Source: Penicillium oxalicum (lineage: Eukaryota > Ascomycota > Eurotiomycetes > Eurotiales > Aspergillaceae). Taken from it: DNA of 64,000 nucleotides. The stretch lies in assembly GCF_001723175.1 (NCBI RefSeq), contig NC_064656.1:744001-808000 (forward strand), in the 5' to 3' direction. A program made the translations under genes and the position numbers. Shown one piece after another: positions 1-11,690 of this stretch; within the stretch, counting starts at the first letter, position 1, and the number at the start of each line of letters is the position of its first letter. The notes below the pieces were generated by a model, which worked only from the letters and a program-made list of their open reading frames with translations, had not been told where the DNA came from and did not search any database.

Positions 1-133
1 TGGATACGAACTATCAGAAGCCCGCTACAGTTTCGAATGTAGTGATGCCTCACCTTGCATTTCTAATCAATATCAAGACCGACACAACCAATACCGGGGA
101 TAGAATCAAACTCAGATGATGACCAGCATCATC

Positions 134-140
134 TATATAA
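134..140 (+). promoter_or_regulatory. TATA-box-like element before the hydrolase gene
   Basis: TATATAA lies about 155 bases before the ATG at 293. Position and sequence suit a fungal core promoter, but no start-site data are available. The rest of 1-292 shows no coding signal. Confidence 0.45.
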
Positions 141-292
141 GATTCGGTCCGCCAATGGTCCTAGAATGAAGCACTCATCCATACCATTCACCAAATCTCT
201 GGAGAACCCAACAAAGAACGGCTGGTCTTGTGCTTCATTCTGCAATATTGCATCCAAGCTAACGACATCGACATTGAACGATCCTATCAAGG

Positions 293-1441
293 ATGACCTG
301 TGATGCAATGTCGCTCCCGTCAGACCCCAAACTCGAGGGCTTTGAGATAATTCAAGTCAATTACAAGCAAATCGGCGACCAAGGCATCCAAGCAGATATT
401 TTGATTCCTCGCAGTCCACACACGGGTGCAAGACCACTGATTGTTCGCGTACATGGCGGTGTTCTGGTATCTCATCCCCTCTCCAACTCTTGCCCTATTT
501 CTTTTTTTTTTCTTTTCTTCTTTTCTTTTCCCCCCCCCCCCCACATCTTCATCCCACAGCAAACATGCAGAGATCCAGACAATCAAGATATGCGGCGTAC
601 TAAACCTCTTCCTCAGATCATGGGCGACTCGCTCTACATGGATTGGTGGCCCCATTGGGTATCCGATCTCGCTCTCCAGCACAACGCCATCATCATCAGC
701 CCCAATTACCGCCTCATGCCAGAGGCCACCAGCGCCGATATCTTCACCGACTTGACAGATTTCTGGACCTGGTTGCGATCCCCTGCCCTCAAAAAGATTC
801 TCGCCGCTCACTCCCCTCCGACCAGCATCGATCTCGACCGAATCTTCGTGACGGGCGAGTCCGCAGGCGGCCTGCTCAGCGTCCACTTAGCTCTGACGTA
901 TCCCGACGAGATTCGAGCCGCGTCCGCGGCCTATCCGGCCGTGGCCTTGAATGCAGAGGCGTTCACCAAGCCACGGCTAACACCACCTTTTGGCATCGAT
1001 GTTCGCGAGGCGTTGGTGAAGATGCATCTCCACGTGGCAGCGCTGGGTACGGTGAAATCCTCCATCACGTCTCAGGACAGGTTGCTCTTCGCTCTGGGTA
1101 CGATGCAGCACGGGTATTTGTTCGAGATGTATGAGCGGGGCGCAGAACAGGTGCCCCGGGAGGTTCTGTATCCTATTCTCAAGGTGGCGGATCCGAATCT
1201 TCGGGTTCCTCGGGGGGGACTTGTGGTGCTGCATGGTCGTCAGGATACGGTGGTGCCGCTGAGTGATAGTGAGCGGTTTGTGGTACAGGCTCAGAAGGTG
1301 CTTGAGAGGCGTGGGGATGGGGGAGCAGGTGTTTCGTTGGTGGTGAGGGATGGAGAGCACGGGTTTGACGCCTCTGCGCGTCTGGAAGAGGACTGGGTGC
1401 AGAGCGCTATGGAACAGGCTATTCGGGTCTGGTTGGAGTGA
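293..1441 (+). CDS. Alpha/beta hydrolase (esterase/lipase, Abhydrolase_3 type)
   Basis: Two exons, 293-466 and 617-1441, give a 332-residue protein. Seen: an HGG oxyanion-hole motif at residues 54-56, the nucleophile elbow GESAGG with Ser140, the acid in the RQDTVVPL segment (Asp267) and the base in GEHGFD (His305). These are the catalytic triad of the hormone-sensitive-lipase/arylacetamide-deacetylase-like hydrolases, which cleave carboxyl esters; the natural substrate cannot be read. There is no signal peptide, so it is probably cytosolic. The intron (467-616) begins GTATCT, ends CTCAG and splices the HGGVL motif to IMGDSLY, the expected family continuation. It contains a T-rich stretch and 13 C and has no in-frame stop, so the unspliced frame is also open. 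A second in-frame ATG at 308 could be the real start. Confidence 0.85.
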   Translation: MTCDAMSLPSDPKLEGFEIIQVNYKQIGDQGIQADILIPRSPHTGARPLIVRVHGGVLVSHPLSNSCPISFFFLFFFSFPPPPHIFIPQQTCRDPDNQDMRRTKPLPQIMGDSLYMDWWPHWVSDLALQHNAIIISPNYRLMPEATSADIFTDLTDFWTWLRSPALKKILAAHSPPTSIDLDRIFVTGESAGGLLSVHLALTYPDEIRAASAAYPAVALNAEAFTKPRLTPPFGIDVREALVKMHLHVAALGTVKSSITSQDRLLFALGTMQHGYLFEMYERGAEQVPREVLYPILKVADPNLRVPRGGLVVLHGRQDTVVPLSDSERFVVQAQKVLERRGDGGAGVSLVVRDGEHGFDASARLEEDWVQSAMEQAIRVWLE

Positions 1442-3268
1442 GACGAGCATGATACCCTGGCTGAAGATTTGAGGCGATTCATCATGTCGTGATTCTCTAT
1501 ATCCACAAAGGGTGGACTATATGATTCAATCGATTGTCTGTTTTATACCATGCACGTTTTCTGTTGATGGGAGATTATGATGATCCGTTTCGAATCAACT
1601 CCCTCATCGATACAGTCTCCATCCCACGTGTAGTTCATCTCCAAGGATGAGATCCACACCCATACATCAGGAACCCAGTCTCGACGAATACGTAATTGAA
1701 TTAAGGACGGGGAAAGTGCCAGCAAAGTGTAATTCCATCTCCACTCTATCGCCAATTACCCCCACTCACCTGGTTGAACCTACCTGGAAAGTACCCCATT
1801 AACCGATCTCAAGACTGTCGGCATTTCGACTCGTGCAGACCCTACGGGTACGGAGTAGTTCGTGACACAGTGGAGTACACCAGACACTTGCCAACACGCA
1901 CCTGGACAATCTGCAATAGAAACGAGTCAAGGTAATAATGACCAGGAATCATTCACCCTCGGTTACAAATTCCCTGGAGCGGACTGGTCGGTTATCCTTC
2001 ATCTTGTGGAGCATGGCCATCTGGGCAGGGTTCAAATGCCGTTTTTCGTGGCCGCCGTGGAAGATGTCACTGCGAGTAGTAAATGATGCTGAACATGACA
2101 TGCCAAATGCCGCCCTGGCTCCATTTGATAAGGTGCCCGGCTTTTTCCACTAGTGTCAACCTAAATAGTTTTTAACATTCAAAACGAACGCGAGGTGAAA
2201 GCATGGTGGAAATTCCAGGCTAGCTCGAATGCAGGATAGTGAGCGCGCATCGAGAATCGAAAAAGGTCCTGGACTCTACTGTACCTTGATGGGAATGAAT
2301 GAATCCCTCACTACTGACGGCAGGGTTGATTGGAGGCATCTCATTTCATACTGAAAGCCTCAACTAATGTAATGCAAAAAAAAAACCCGTCAATCTCGGG
2401 CAGTATTCAGGTTTCCCGTATAAATCATCAAGATCAATGCAAATGGTCCAGGTCATCAGGTTCACATGCAGTCTTGGTCTTAGATGCTCCCAGCACGTGG
2501 CTTGGCACGGGACAGAGCTTTCCTCTGATTAATTCTCGACTTCTCGTTTGTGGTTCGGTTCACCTTCTCACCTTTCCCTCCTCGGCCTCACATTGGTCTT
2601 CCATCCCACGTCGGAATTCAGTTTCCACCCCGCCGACCGCTCCGAGTTGGACGAAATTAAAGTTGAGACCAACCGCCGAGAGAGCCCAAATTCGGGCGTG
2701 ATTCGGCGGCGGGGAACCCGTCTGGTGGGCCAGCCGGGGGCACATCAGACACCGATGGTCGGAATTGGGTCTCCGGTTGGCGGCATGTACGAGGCCATCG
2801 ACTCTGGGCAAGAGAGAAAGACTGGAGCTGGAAATGTGGGTAGAGGTGGGCCGTCTGTGTTTGATCAATCAGTGCGATCAGCTCAGACCGGGTTGGTCAG
2901 TGGCTGGGTCTCTCACGACAAAATTGAGCCCATCCAGACCGGACGTCTGCCGGGCTCGTGCAGGACCCTGTTCGGTGCTGTCTAGTCTCCAGACTCCTCC
3001 TCTGTCTCCTCTGCAATCCAAGTTTCCAACCAGGTGGGGATGTTTACCCCACACAGACACGGATAGACACACGCTCTCTCACGGGGTCATCATGTCTGGA
3101 TCTGGGGTAGGTGGGGGTGGAAAAAGTCCGGGGCAAGATTCATATATCTTTGCTACCGACTCCGCCATGAGCATGGAGTGTCTGTTTTCTTTTCTTTTTT
3201 TTTTGTCTCATCATCAGAAGTATCTACCCCAATTCTAGGCCGGCGCTCTTCTCGATCTCGAATTGGCC
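1442..3268. other. Intergenic region before the maltose-type permease
   Basis: No gene is supported here. The short open frames have no recognisable domain and overlap each other in several frames. The right part is GC-rich and holds possible carbon-control sites described separately. A pyrimidine-rich run at about 3184-3208 precedes the start codon and resembles a fungal 5' leader. Confidence 0.6.
3034..3116 (+). promoter_or_regulatory. Three CreA-like (SYGGRG) sites upstream of the permease
   Basis: GTGGGG at 3034-3039, CTGGGG at 3102-3107 and GTGGGG at 3111-3116 match the published CreA consensus SYGGRG. The last two lie 4 bases apart, about 150 bases before the ATG. A CGG-N8-AGG sequence at 2781-2794 fits the AmyR pattern. 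Both motifs are short and common, so regulation by glucose and maltose is inference only. Confidence 0.3.
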
Positions 3269-5018
3269 ATGGCTCACGATGATCTCCCCAACAAGTCACT
3301 GCAAGCGGACACCGTTTCTTTGACGGAGAAGATGGATGCGAGTGCCGTCCACATTGAAATGGGCAAGAAGGACGAGGCCACACTCCTCGAGAATGCCAGA
3401 AATGCCACTGAAAAGGAACATAAGATGACCCTGTGGCAGGGGTTGAAACTATACCCCAAGGCTGTCGCATGGAGTGTGACCATCTCGACTTGTATCGCCA
3501 TGGAGGGGTACGATGTCTGTCTCCTCTCGACTTTCTACAGCTTTGCTCAATTCAATGAGAAATACGGCCAGCAGTTGCCCGACGGAACATGGCAAGTGCC
3601 CGCGTCATGGCAATCGGGGCTCAGTAATGGTGTCAACGTTGGTGAAATTATCGGTCTGCTCCTCAACGGTTTCCTGTCGGAAAGGATTGGGTATCGGTAC
3701 ACAATTCTGGCATGTCTCCTCAGCTTGACGGGTTTCATCGCTATCTTCTTCACGGCCCCCAGCGTCGAGGTGCTTCTTGTCGCAGAGATCCTGGCCGGCA
3801 TTCCGTGGGGTGTCTTCCAGACATTAACCATTACCTATGCTAGTGAGGTATGTCTCCCTCTCCCGTTCGCGTAACTTTGAGCCTTTCGTGGAAGTAGGCC
3901 CTACAGGTGCATCATCTCTAACCATGTCTGCCGCGCAGGTTTGCCCCGTCGCTTTGCGTGGATACCTCACTACCTACGTCAACTTCTGCTGGGGGATGGG
4001 TCAGGCGATCGGTCTCGGTGTGATCAAGTCCATGGTCAATCGGACCGATGAATGGGCATACCGGATTCCCTACGCCCTTCAGTGGATGTGGCCCGTCCCC
4101 CTCATGATCGCAATCTGCTTCGCTCCGGAGTCGCCCTGGTGGTTGGTCCGAAAGGGACGGCTCGACGAGGCCAAGAAAGCCTTGCTGCGCCTCACCAGTC
4201 TGGACCGTGAGACGGATTTCGACGCGGACGAGACCATCGCCATGATGGTGCACACCAACGCTCTCGAAGAAGCCATCTCCCACGATGCCACCTACCTGGA
4301 CTGCTTCCGAGGCACTGATCTCCGCCGGACGGAAATCATCTGCATGGTCTGGGCCATTCAGAATCTCAGCGGAAACGCCTTCTCCAGCTACTCCTCCTAC
4401 TTCCTCCAGCAAGCTGGTTTGCCCTCCAGCACCGCCTATTCATTCGCCCTTGGCCAGTACGGTATCAATATGGCCGGCGTCTTTGGCTCGTGGTTCCTGA
4501 TGAGTGCCGGAGTCGGACGTCGATCACTCTACCTATACGGTCTCTGCGGTCTCTGCACGATGCTGCTGGCGATGGGTCTCTTGGGGTTCGTGCCAGAGGC
4601 GCACAAGACGCAAAGCGCCATGGCCACGGGCAGTATGATGATTGGATGGGCCCTGTGCTACCAGCTCTCCGTCGGATCGGTCTGTTACTCGCTGGTGTCG
4701 GAGCTGTCGACGCGACGATTGCAGATTAAGACCGTCGCCCTGGGCCGAATCCTGTACATCATTGCCAACATCTTTTGCAGCGTCATTACGCCGTATATGC
4801 TCAACCCGGGTGCGTGGGCGTGGGGCAACTTTGCGGGATTGTTCTGGGCGGGCTGCTGTGCGCTCTGCATTGTCTATGTCTTTTTCCGCGTCCCCGAGCC
4901 TGCGGGCCGCACCTTTGCCGAGCTGGACATGTTGTTTGAGATGCGTGTCAGTGCGAGAAAGTTTGCCACGACCAAGGTGGACGTGTTTACTGGACACATG
5001 GAGAATACTTCTTCGTGA
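3269..5018 (+). CDS. MFS alpha-glucoside/maltose permease-like transporter
   Basis: Two exons, 3269-3847 and 3939-5018, give about 552 residues, the usual size for a fungal sugar/H+ symporter. The 91-nt intron runs GTATGT to CGCAG and joins ASE to VCPVALRGYL, the conserved loop after TM4. Seen: a charged cytoplasmic N-terminus (residues 1-55), about twelve hydrophobic segments, the ERIGYRY loop between TM2 and TM3, PESPWWLVRKGR before the central loop, and a family-typical PEPAGRTF segment after TM12. PESPWWL is characteristic of the maltose/alpha-glucoside (MalP/Mal11) subfamily, so plasma-membrane uptake of maltose or related glucosides is likely. I start at the true ATG (3269), because an in-frame TTG six bases earlier is not a credible start. 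Possible CreA sites lie upstream. Confidence 0.88.
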
Positions 5019-5305
5019 GCAATTTTTCAAGTCCAGTTGCCGAGGGAGGAATGGGGTGGAAGGGAGGGGGGCATTGTCCTTTGCCAGCTTCTGTATTTCA
5101 TATCATGACCCTTTTTAAGATGCAATTGAATGATGACCTTGATGATTCATCTATATATAAAACATGACATGAATCCATGAGACGATCCATCTTTACCGTG
5201 AACCATACCATCTTCCGTCAATATATTTGATCAAATTCTGACATGAGGTATATAACACAGGTAATATTCCCATCCTCCCCGTCACTCCCATGCATTCGGG
5301 GTAAT

Positions 5306-7208
5306 TTACCGCACGAAAAGGAACCCCGCTCCAGCCAACGCCGAAAACACACCCAAAACCACACTACTCAAGATACCCGAGTCCACCATTCTCACCGACC
5401 CCGCGGCATTATGCTTACCCGTCGCAGTGGGTATATGGAACCCGATATCAGTCTGCGTATACGAATGCGTCGACGCCAACGCCAACGAACCCAACTGACC
5501 CGGCTGCCCCGGCACCACCGTCATGGTCTGCACCACCGTGACCGAGTCGACAAACTTCCAGGTGGGCGTCGCGGTCGAATTCTTCGGCGCAATCTCCACG
5601 ATATTCGACCGATCACTATTAAAATTGGTCTTGGCAATGGCAATCTCCTTGCGTTCCAGATCGTACACGACATACGCCGAGCGTAGGAAGGTATCGCCGA
5701 GGAGAATCTCGTTTTCCGGGGCGGGAGACAGACCGAAGTGGCAGGCTGGACTGCCATTCTCGAGTTTTTGCTGTTTACCATTGGCATCTTTAACGGGGAT
5801 GGCCATTTCGGAGAAGAGGACTGAGATGACGGGGCCGTTGGGACCGGCAAAGCCAAAGTCCAAGGTGCCGTTGTATTGGTTGACTGCGTCGCAGTCGACA
5901 AAGTCGAATCCGGAGGATGAGTCCGTGACGACGTTGGCGAAGGAGGCGAGTTCGTCGTATAGATCTTGGGGTACGTAGGTGAGGGTGGTGCCGGAGTCGA
6001 GCACGGCGGGGAGCGCAAAGGATTTGGGAGTGAGGACTTTGGTGCCGTGGGTGGGATCGTTGACGGCGAGAGAGGTCCAGGCGACGGTCATGGAGGTGAT
6101 TTGGCCTGATTGAGCATCTGGTTGGACTTTCATGGCGACGAGATCGCCGTGGAATTTGGCCGTGTCGTAGCCGCCAAAGAGGATGTTGCCGGTTTGAGCA
6201 TCTAGAGAGTTTGGTTTTTCGTCAGTACTTGTGCTTGTGCTTTCTTTCCTTCCTTCTTTTTCTTGTTTTTTGGGGGGGAAAGAAAGAAAGGAGATGGTTG
6301 CGATGCAGGCGCTGTTCCTGTTTTGTTTCACAGGTTCTAGATGGAAACGTACTGATATCATTCAGCCATAGACTGTAGGAGCGAGACTTGATCAGACCCT
6401 GTCCGACCATATGCGAGACGAGATTTCGGTACGGCTGGCCGCCCTGAGCAGCAATGGATTCATCCGACTCAAATCCAATGCCCATCACGCCGGTGCCGAT
6501 ATCTTTGACCTGCGTCGCGACGGCCAAAGTCATCCCCTTGACGGTGACCCCACCAATAGCAAAGTCATCTCTGATGTAGTCTCCCATGACTCCGGACCCG
6601 TCCAAGTACCCGATCGTGAAGCCCCCGTGCTCGAGGATACTGACCGTCGACGAACTCAGCTCGTCATCTTCAGGGACCCAGAAGAAAATCATCGTTAGTC
6701 TTGATTCGCAAACTCTCCATAACGCTCTCCACCGGCAAAGATGAACAAAAGACGAAATAATGGGAGAGGCAGCGGGGGAAGACAAAAAAAAAGAATAGCT
6801 ATATTCTCAAATGATCCTTTGCTTTTTTTTTTTGATCTTCGTCCTCCATTCTTTGATCTTTCTTTCTGGTCAGGTAGACTTACACGATCCACCAATACAT
6901 CCCGTACTGATCTCGATACAGGCGTATTCCCCCATCATCCAGATATCGCTACTCCCCGTGTCGATCTGCAACTGCACCGGCTGGCCCGGTGTGCCCACCG
7001 TCGCATTGACCCAGAACATGCCGTCCGAGTAATCGTTGCTCAACGCGGCGGTGACGGTATCCCGCTTGGCGAGGGAGCGATGCGCATTGCGATACAGTGG
7101 CAACGAGACGACCTGGGGTTCAGCAACCACGGTCGTCAGGAGAGCACCGTGGGCAATCAGAAGCAGTCCCGTCAGGCTGCGGGGGAGAGAACCAGTCCAC
7201 CAAGCCAT
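5306..7208 (-). CDS. Aspartic protease, yapsin/OpsB type, secreted or GPI-anchored
   Basis: Three exons on the minus strand, 7208-6884, 6667-6353 and 6201-5306, encode 511 residues. Seen: a hydrophobic signal peptide (about residues 1-29), a KR dibasic pro-site at 48-49, catalytic DTGSS (Asp83) and the second catalytic DSGTT (Asp282), with the flap YLDGSG between them. The C-terminus carries a Ser/Thr-rich stretch and a final hydrophobic segment ending FVR, typical of a GPI-attachment signal. These features define pepsin family A1 and the fungal yapsin-like branch, which cleaves after basic residues and sheds cell-wall or secreted proteins. Both introns (216 and 151 nt) are long for this window, and each has a GTAAGT/GTACGT donor. 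Splicing yields the expected CIGGSYDELSSS and DINAQTGNILFGGYD joins. The poly-pyrimidine/poly-purine runs are intronic. Confidence 0.9.
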
Positions 7209-8566
7209 GGTTGTAAGCGGTTGGAGACAAAGGCAGATCCACTCGATGCTCAGAATTGAATGGATGCCTGGTCAAAGAGTATACAAGGTCTTGGTGCTGG
7301 TGTCTGTTCTCGTTCTCTTTGGTATCAAGAAGCGCTTCACCGTTTGCGATATACTCTGCGAGAGGTAGACGAGAACAGAAAACAAGAACACGAACACGAA
7401 ATGGGAAAAAAAAAAGACAAAAGGAATGGAAATCCCTCTTCAGCTCCCAAATTGATATGAGTCGAGGGAGGGGGTCCAAGGCACACTATTTACCACGTGC
7501 AAAGAAGATTGAACCAAACAAGAAAAGAAAAGTCAAAGTCAGGAGTCAGGCCCCCAGTCAGTTTCGCAGACGAACCAATCCAACTCTGCACCAAAGCGCC
7601 CGGCGCCCGGTCGACTAGGCGAGAGAGAAACTAGTGAGAATTGGGGGTGAGCCGGTCCTAATCTACTGGGGCCAAAGAAGGGCACAGCCAATTGAGGGTC
7701 TCCAGTTTGTCCACTACACCGAAGGCTTGTCTCTCTTGTTCTGGTCTTGGCAATTCCGACGGAGAACGGAGATCCCGTCAGCTGGCGATGCTGACTGGAT
7801 CGGAAGGGGACAAAAAGCTGACAGGGAGGTGAGAAGGGGAAACGCACAACCCAGTTAAGCTGACTTGAGAGCTTGGATGTTATTCATTTACACGGAGGAA
7901 ACCTGTGGGAGACCAGATTCTAGTATCCATACGGTACTACTACTAGTATGAAGAGAGTCTTAGACAGTCGCTTTTCTGTTTTTCTTCATCTATTGACACG
8001 TGCTGGGTGTGGACCAGAACTGGTTGGGTCAGTGAGTGAAAGGACTGTTCTGGGGCAAAAGGAGCATCCTGTTGCCCCTGATTAGGCTTTGATCAAGACT
8101 GCGTCTGCGACACGTGGAACTTGTATCTATGGAGCGATGGTGCGATGCACATTCTCCCTGAATTGCACGGCCAGATGCGTGGGGCGTGGAAATCGAGCTC
8201 CGCCGATGGTGGGGAAAAAGTTGCGTGACGAGGGTCTCTTGAGCTAAGCGCTTTACGCACGGCTACGGCTGCGTCTACACACGTCCCTCGATCGAGTTTG
8301 AGCTTTCACGACGAGGTTACAAAGCTTACTGAATGCTGACGAGTGGCCAATGAGGTCTTTGCGCCCGACCAAAAGGGACAGAATGCAGCCGCAGAAGCGC
8401 ACGGAGGAGGGGAACAATATGGGCCAGAGGGGTTGGCCATGCATTCTGCCAAGAATCCACAACTGTGTCTGCCAGTCGAGAGGAGGTAGTCCAGCTCCCG
8501 ATCTCCGCTGCATATCCTCGAGTATCCAATGGAGAATCTTATCTTCCAATAATAACCATCCCGTCA
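7209..8566. other. Intergenic region, protease promoter to DJ-1 gene 3' side
   Basis: This holds the upstream region of the aspartic protease and the downstream region of the DJ-1-like gene. Overlapping short frames in all phases are low-complexity or antisense shadows. I see no coding, RNA or repeat signal. Confidence 0.55.
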
Positions 8567-9413
8567 TCAACGAGCTGTGAGCATCCGGAGAATGGAGCTA
8601 GGAATCGCCCGCACAATCTGCCACATGAAGAAAGCCGAGTCTCGAGTGGCCGATGTGTCGTATTCAAGAGCCCGGGGAGTCACATCGGCAGCACCGAGGA
8701 CGGTGTTGACGACCGCTGCGGGATAATTTTCTCGAAGATACTCGGCCATCAAGTCGTGACCATTGGTGACGCCGCCTAATGAAACAAGAAGAAAAAGGCA
8801 AGAAAGCCAAAAGTTAGATTCTGACACGCTTCTGCCACAGTAAAAGCTCTCTTCCCTCCCAGCTTCAAGGGTACCTACCGCACATCCACAGATTCCCATC
8901 ACGAGTGACTCGCATGTTCTCATCCCAACGCTTGGTCTCGGGAAAAGTCTTCTTCATATATGAGATCAGGAATCGAGGTGCCGTGGCGACCCGGCCCTTG
9001 GTGATCCCCGCATGTGCGGCCACCAAAGATCCTGTGCAGATGGTTATGATGGTGGTGCCGGCCGTGTTGTGCTGTCGAGTGAACTCCAGATACTCCTCTG
9101 CCGGAGGCATGGCACGAGGGGCCGGTCCCGGCACGAAGAGAATGTCGAGTGCGCCCGGAGCGACCGCAGAATCCTGGAGAGAGTCGGTGACCTGGATGGA
9201 GAGCTGAGATGTCGCCGGGGCCATGGTGTTGGGACCTTCACGCGTGATGTAATGGATCTCACAAGGCCGGCCAAGATCCACGAGGTGCTGAGGCATACTG
9301 ATATCTTCGAGCCATTCGGGACTCGCCATGAACAGCAGGTCCAGGGCCGCCAGGTCCAGTAGTTGCACGCAGTGGACCAGCAGAACACCGATGCGGAGAG
9401 GCTTGGGGGCCAT
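8567..9413 (-). CDS. DJ-1/PfpI (class I glutamine amidotransferase-like) family protein
   Basis: Two exons, 9413-8879 and 8775-8567, encode 247 residues. The 103-nt intron has a GTAGGT donor and TTCATTAG acceptor and joins WMCG to GVTNGHDL, the conserved C-terminal helix start of this family. Seen: an N-terminal Rossmann-like beta strand (RIGVLLVHCVQLLDLAALDL), and the nucleophile elbow TICTGSLVAAHAGI with candidate catalytic Cys126. The GVTNGHDL segment is typical of the isonitrile-hydratase/AraC-associated subgroup. Reaction and substrate are not visible: relatives include isonitrile hydratases, chaperone/glyoxalase III types and proteases. An in-frame codon 18 bases upstream is not preferred, because the ATG at 9413 gives the standard N-terminus (MAPKPLRIGVLL). 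No signal peptide, so probably cytosolic. Confidence 0.85.
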
Positions 9414-10055
9414 TTTGGCGAGTGCTAGCACAGTGTCAAAGACCGGATCTCTGTTAGAGTATAGCCTTCACAGTTTCAATGAAACAGATCAAGTCAGACG
9501 GGACCAAAAGCTAGAATATGCCAGCTGTTTAAACAACGATGGGGTGAAAAATATGAAAGAAAAAAAGCTACTCAAGCGAACGGGCTCGACTGTTTGAAAA
9601 CTCATGCAGGTCCTGCGGGAAACTCGTGACTTTCGCTTGCTAAGATGCCATGACTGGCTGTCAGAGGGAATTCGGAAGTCCCGATAGGATCCTCTGGCAC
9701 TCACGATAAGGAACAGACACTACTTGCATACAGATCAACTAGGCCCGTTTCGAGCGTCTGACGCAGCAACCTGGACTTTTTCGTAGTGAGTGGCGCTCGC
9801 CCTGTCGGAGATGGGTCAGTACTTGAAAAGCCCCAGCATTAACAGGTACTGCAGAGCACGTGTTTGTCGGTCGGCGGTGACATGATCGAAGCTTGGAAGA
9901 GACTCACCTTTTAGTTCTCCTCTTCGGAGAGAACTGAACACCTCGCTTCATCTCGTTCCAGCTCCTCTCCTGATGGCAGTGCACTCGGTCCACTTAAGCG
10001 GAGGCCAACCTCCATCTGTACTACAAAACCACGTCAGTCCGGAAATAGCCCCTGT

Positions 10056-10081
10056 CCCCCCCCCCCCCCCCCCCCCCCCCC
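10056..10081. repeat. Homopolymer C tract (26 nt)
   Basis: An uninterrupted run of 26 C, the longest C/G homopolymer in the window. It lies in an intergenic region. Such tracts are prone to length error in sequencing. Confidence 0.9.
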
Positions 10082-10238
10082 AACCCCCGACCCTCAAAAA
10101 GGAGGATTATCCCACAGTATCGTCCCAGTGCATGGGCCTCAAACAGGCTACACCCTCCAAGCGTTGTTGAATCATCGCATAATCTGCGCAATTGAGCGCA
10201 ATGCACGTCGACAGTCGTACCATCTTGCGGTGGGACTT

Positions 10239-10270
10239 CTCCTCCGGTCAAGATATGTACACCGGAGGAG
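10239..10270. repeat. Perfect 10-bp inverted repeat (hairpin)
   Basis: CTCCTCCGGT at 10239-10248 is the reverse complement of ACCGGAGGAG at 10261-10270, with a 12-base loop. It could be a regulator site or transcript hairpin. It has no nearby T-run, and no function is visible. Confidence 0.7.
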
Positions 10271-11595
10271 GTGTGAATGGACAGATCGAAGGCTTTGATT
10301 GTGATACCGGACCTTCACCAGGATCGGGATTTCAGGTCATACACGAAGACTCCTTCGGGCTGGTCTGGCCGCAGCTGAATCGGAATTTATATCGCACCCG
10401 CTCGTCATTTGTCCGCTCCCCTGCAATTACCCATCACATACCATATGGCTTAAGGCCAGGCAGATGTTAGGTGGAACCATCTACTGACATCGGGGACCAC
10501 CTGGTATCTAAGTCACTGGGTCACTTGGCCAGGGTTGAGTGTTTACACTTCTATGACTAGCATGGCCCGAACCAACCATTGTTCTTTCTGGAGTATGGGG
10601 CCCCGCAATTTGACCTGACTCCTTGGACGACTCTTGGATGCGTGTTCCAGTCGAGCAAGACGGACGGTTGTGGGCCGCGCTCGGGCGCCTTCCAAACCCC
10701 AAAAGTCCTTTGCATGGAGTCAACATCGTTCTGAGTACCGCCGGGTCGAAGGGTCTATTAGGCACGTTTCCAGGGCCTATGGTGTGGGGAGTGAGGAGAA
10801 GAGGTCACATCCTCTCTCTCGATTTGGCATGTCTGACATGTTTGCAGGGCGCGTGTGTTGTTTTAAGTTGTGTCTCCCGCCATTCTTGGGTCAGTGGCAG
10901 TGGCGTCCCGAGTTAAAATCGAGAACCCGGGCCGGGTGTTGAGGCAACGGACCACCTCGCTGCCGTGGTGACTCGCGCGACAACATCTCCCAGTCGGCGC
11001 ATGTTTCGGCCCAGTGATCGCAGATTCGGGGGGGATCTGTGACCAGCAAGATAAGGTGTGTCACTATCCTCCACTACAAAATGTTCGCAAATGAAGGACG
11101 GGAGAAAACTTGATTCCCCAGACCATCAAACTACATACTCGATGGACCCGACGGTGCCTTTCCCCAGCCCGCACGAGGCTTGTCACGGGAAACCTTCTGC
11201 TTCCCCGCATCGGCTCACCTTAAAATCCAAATCGGCCCGCTCTGCGAATCATTGGCAGCCAGTCGGCCTTCCTCCAATTTCCAGATCGTCAAAAGCCATG
11301 GTTGGTCGGAGCAGAGCCCTCCGCCACTGTCGTAACCATCTAGAATGACGGTAGAAGTCCGAGTCTGAATGCCACGAGGTTTTAAAAAGGGTATGAGCCG
11401 GCACAAGAGAGATCGGAGGAGAGCTCTCCGTCTCATTGCTCGTCTGAAGCTTCATCCAAGGACCACCACGGCTACGGAATCACTGAAGGCTTCTCTTTGC
11501 GCTCACCAAAGCGGAGCACTGTAGTCCTGCTTTCATTGCGATGCCCTTTCAAATCTGAACCCCCAAATCGCATCTGAAAAGGTTCAGGAAAAACT

Positions 11596-11603
11596 TATAT
11601 AAA
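11596..11603 (+). promoter_or_regulatory. TATA box of the sugar transporter gene
   Basis: TATATAAA lies 88 bases before the ATG at 11691, a good match to a fungal TATA box in sequence and spacing. Confidence 0.6.
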
Positions 11604-11690
11604 GGCTTGGGTACCCGGGATATTGTCCTCTTCATCAGGCTACTCATCAGCTCAGCCAAATACAGCTCTTGACGGGATATCTTTGAGAAA

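Larger units (their letters stand above)
9414..11690. other. Long intergenic region with poly-C tract and hairpin
   Basis: No gene could be supported in 2.3 kb. It holds a 26-base C run, a 10-bp perfect inverted repeat and, at its right end, the TATA-like promoter of the sugar transporter. Open frames over 90 codons at 10192-10470 and 10623-10942 have no recognisable domain and mutually overlap. Confidence 0.55.
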
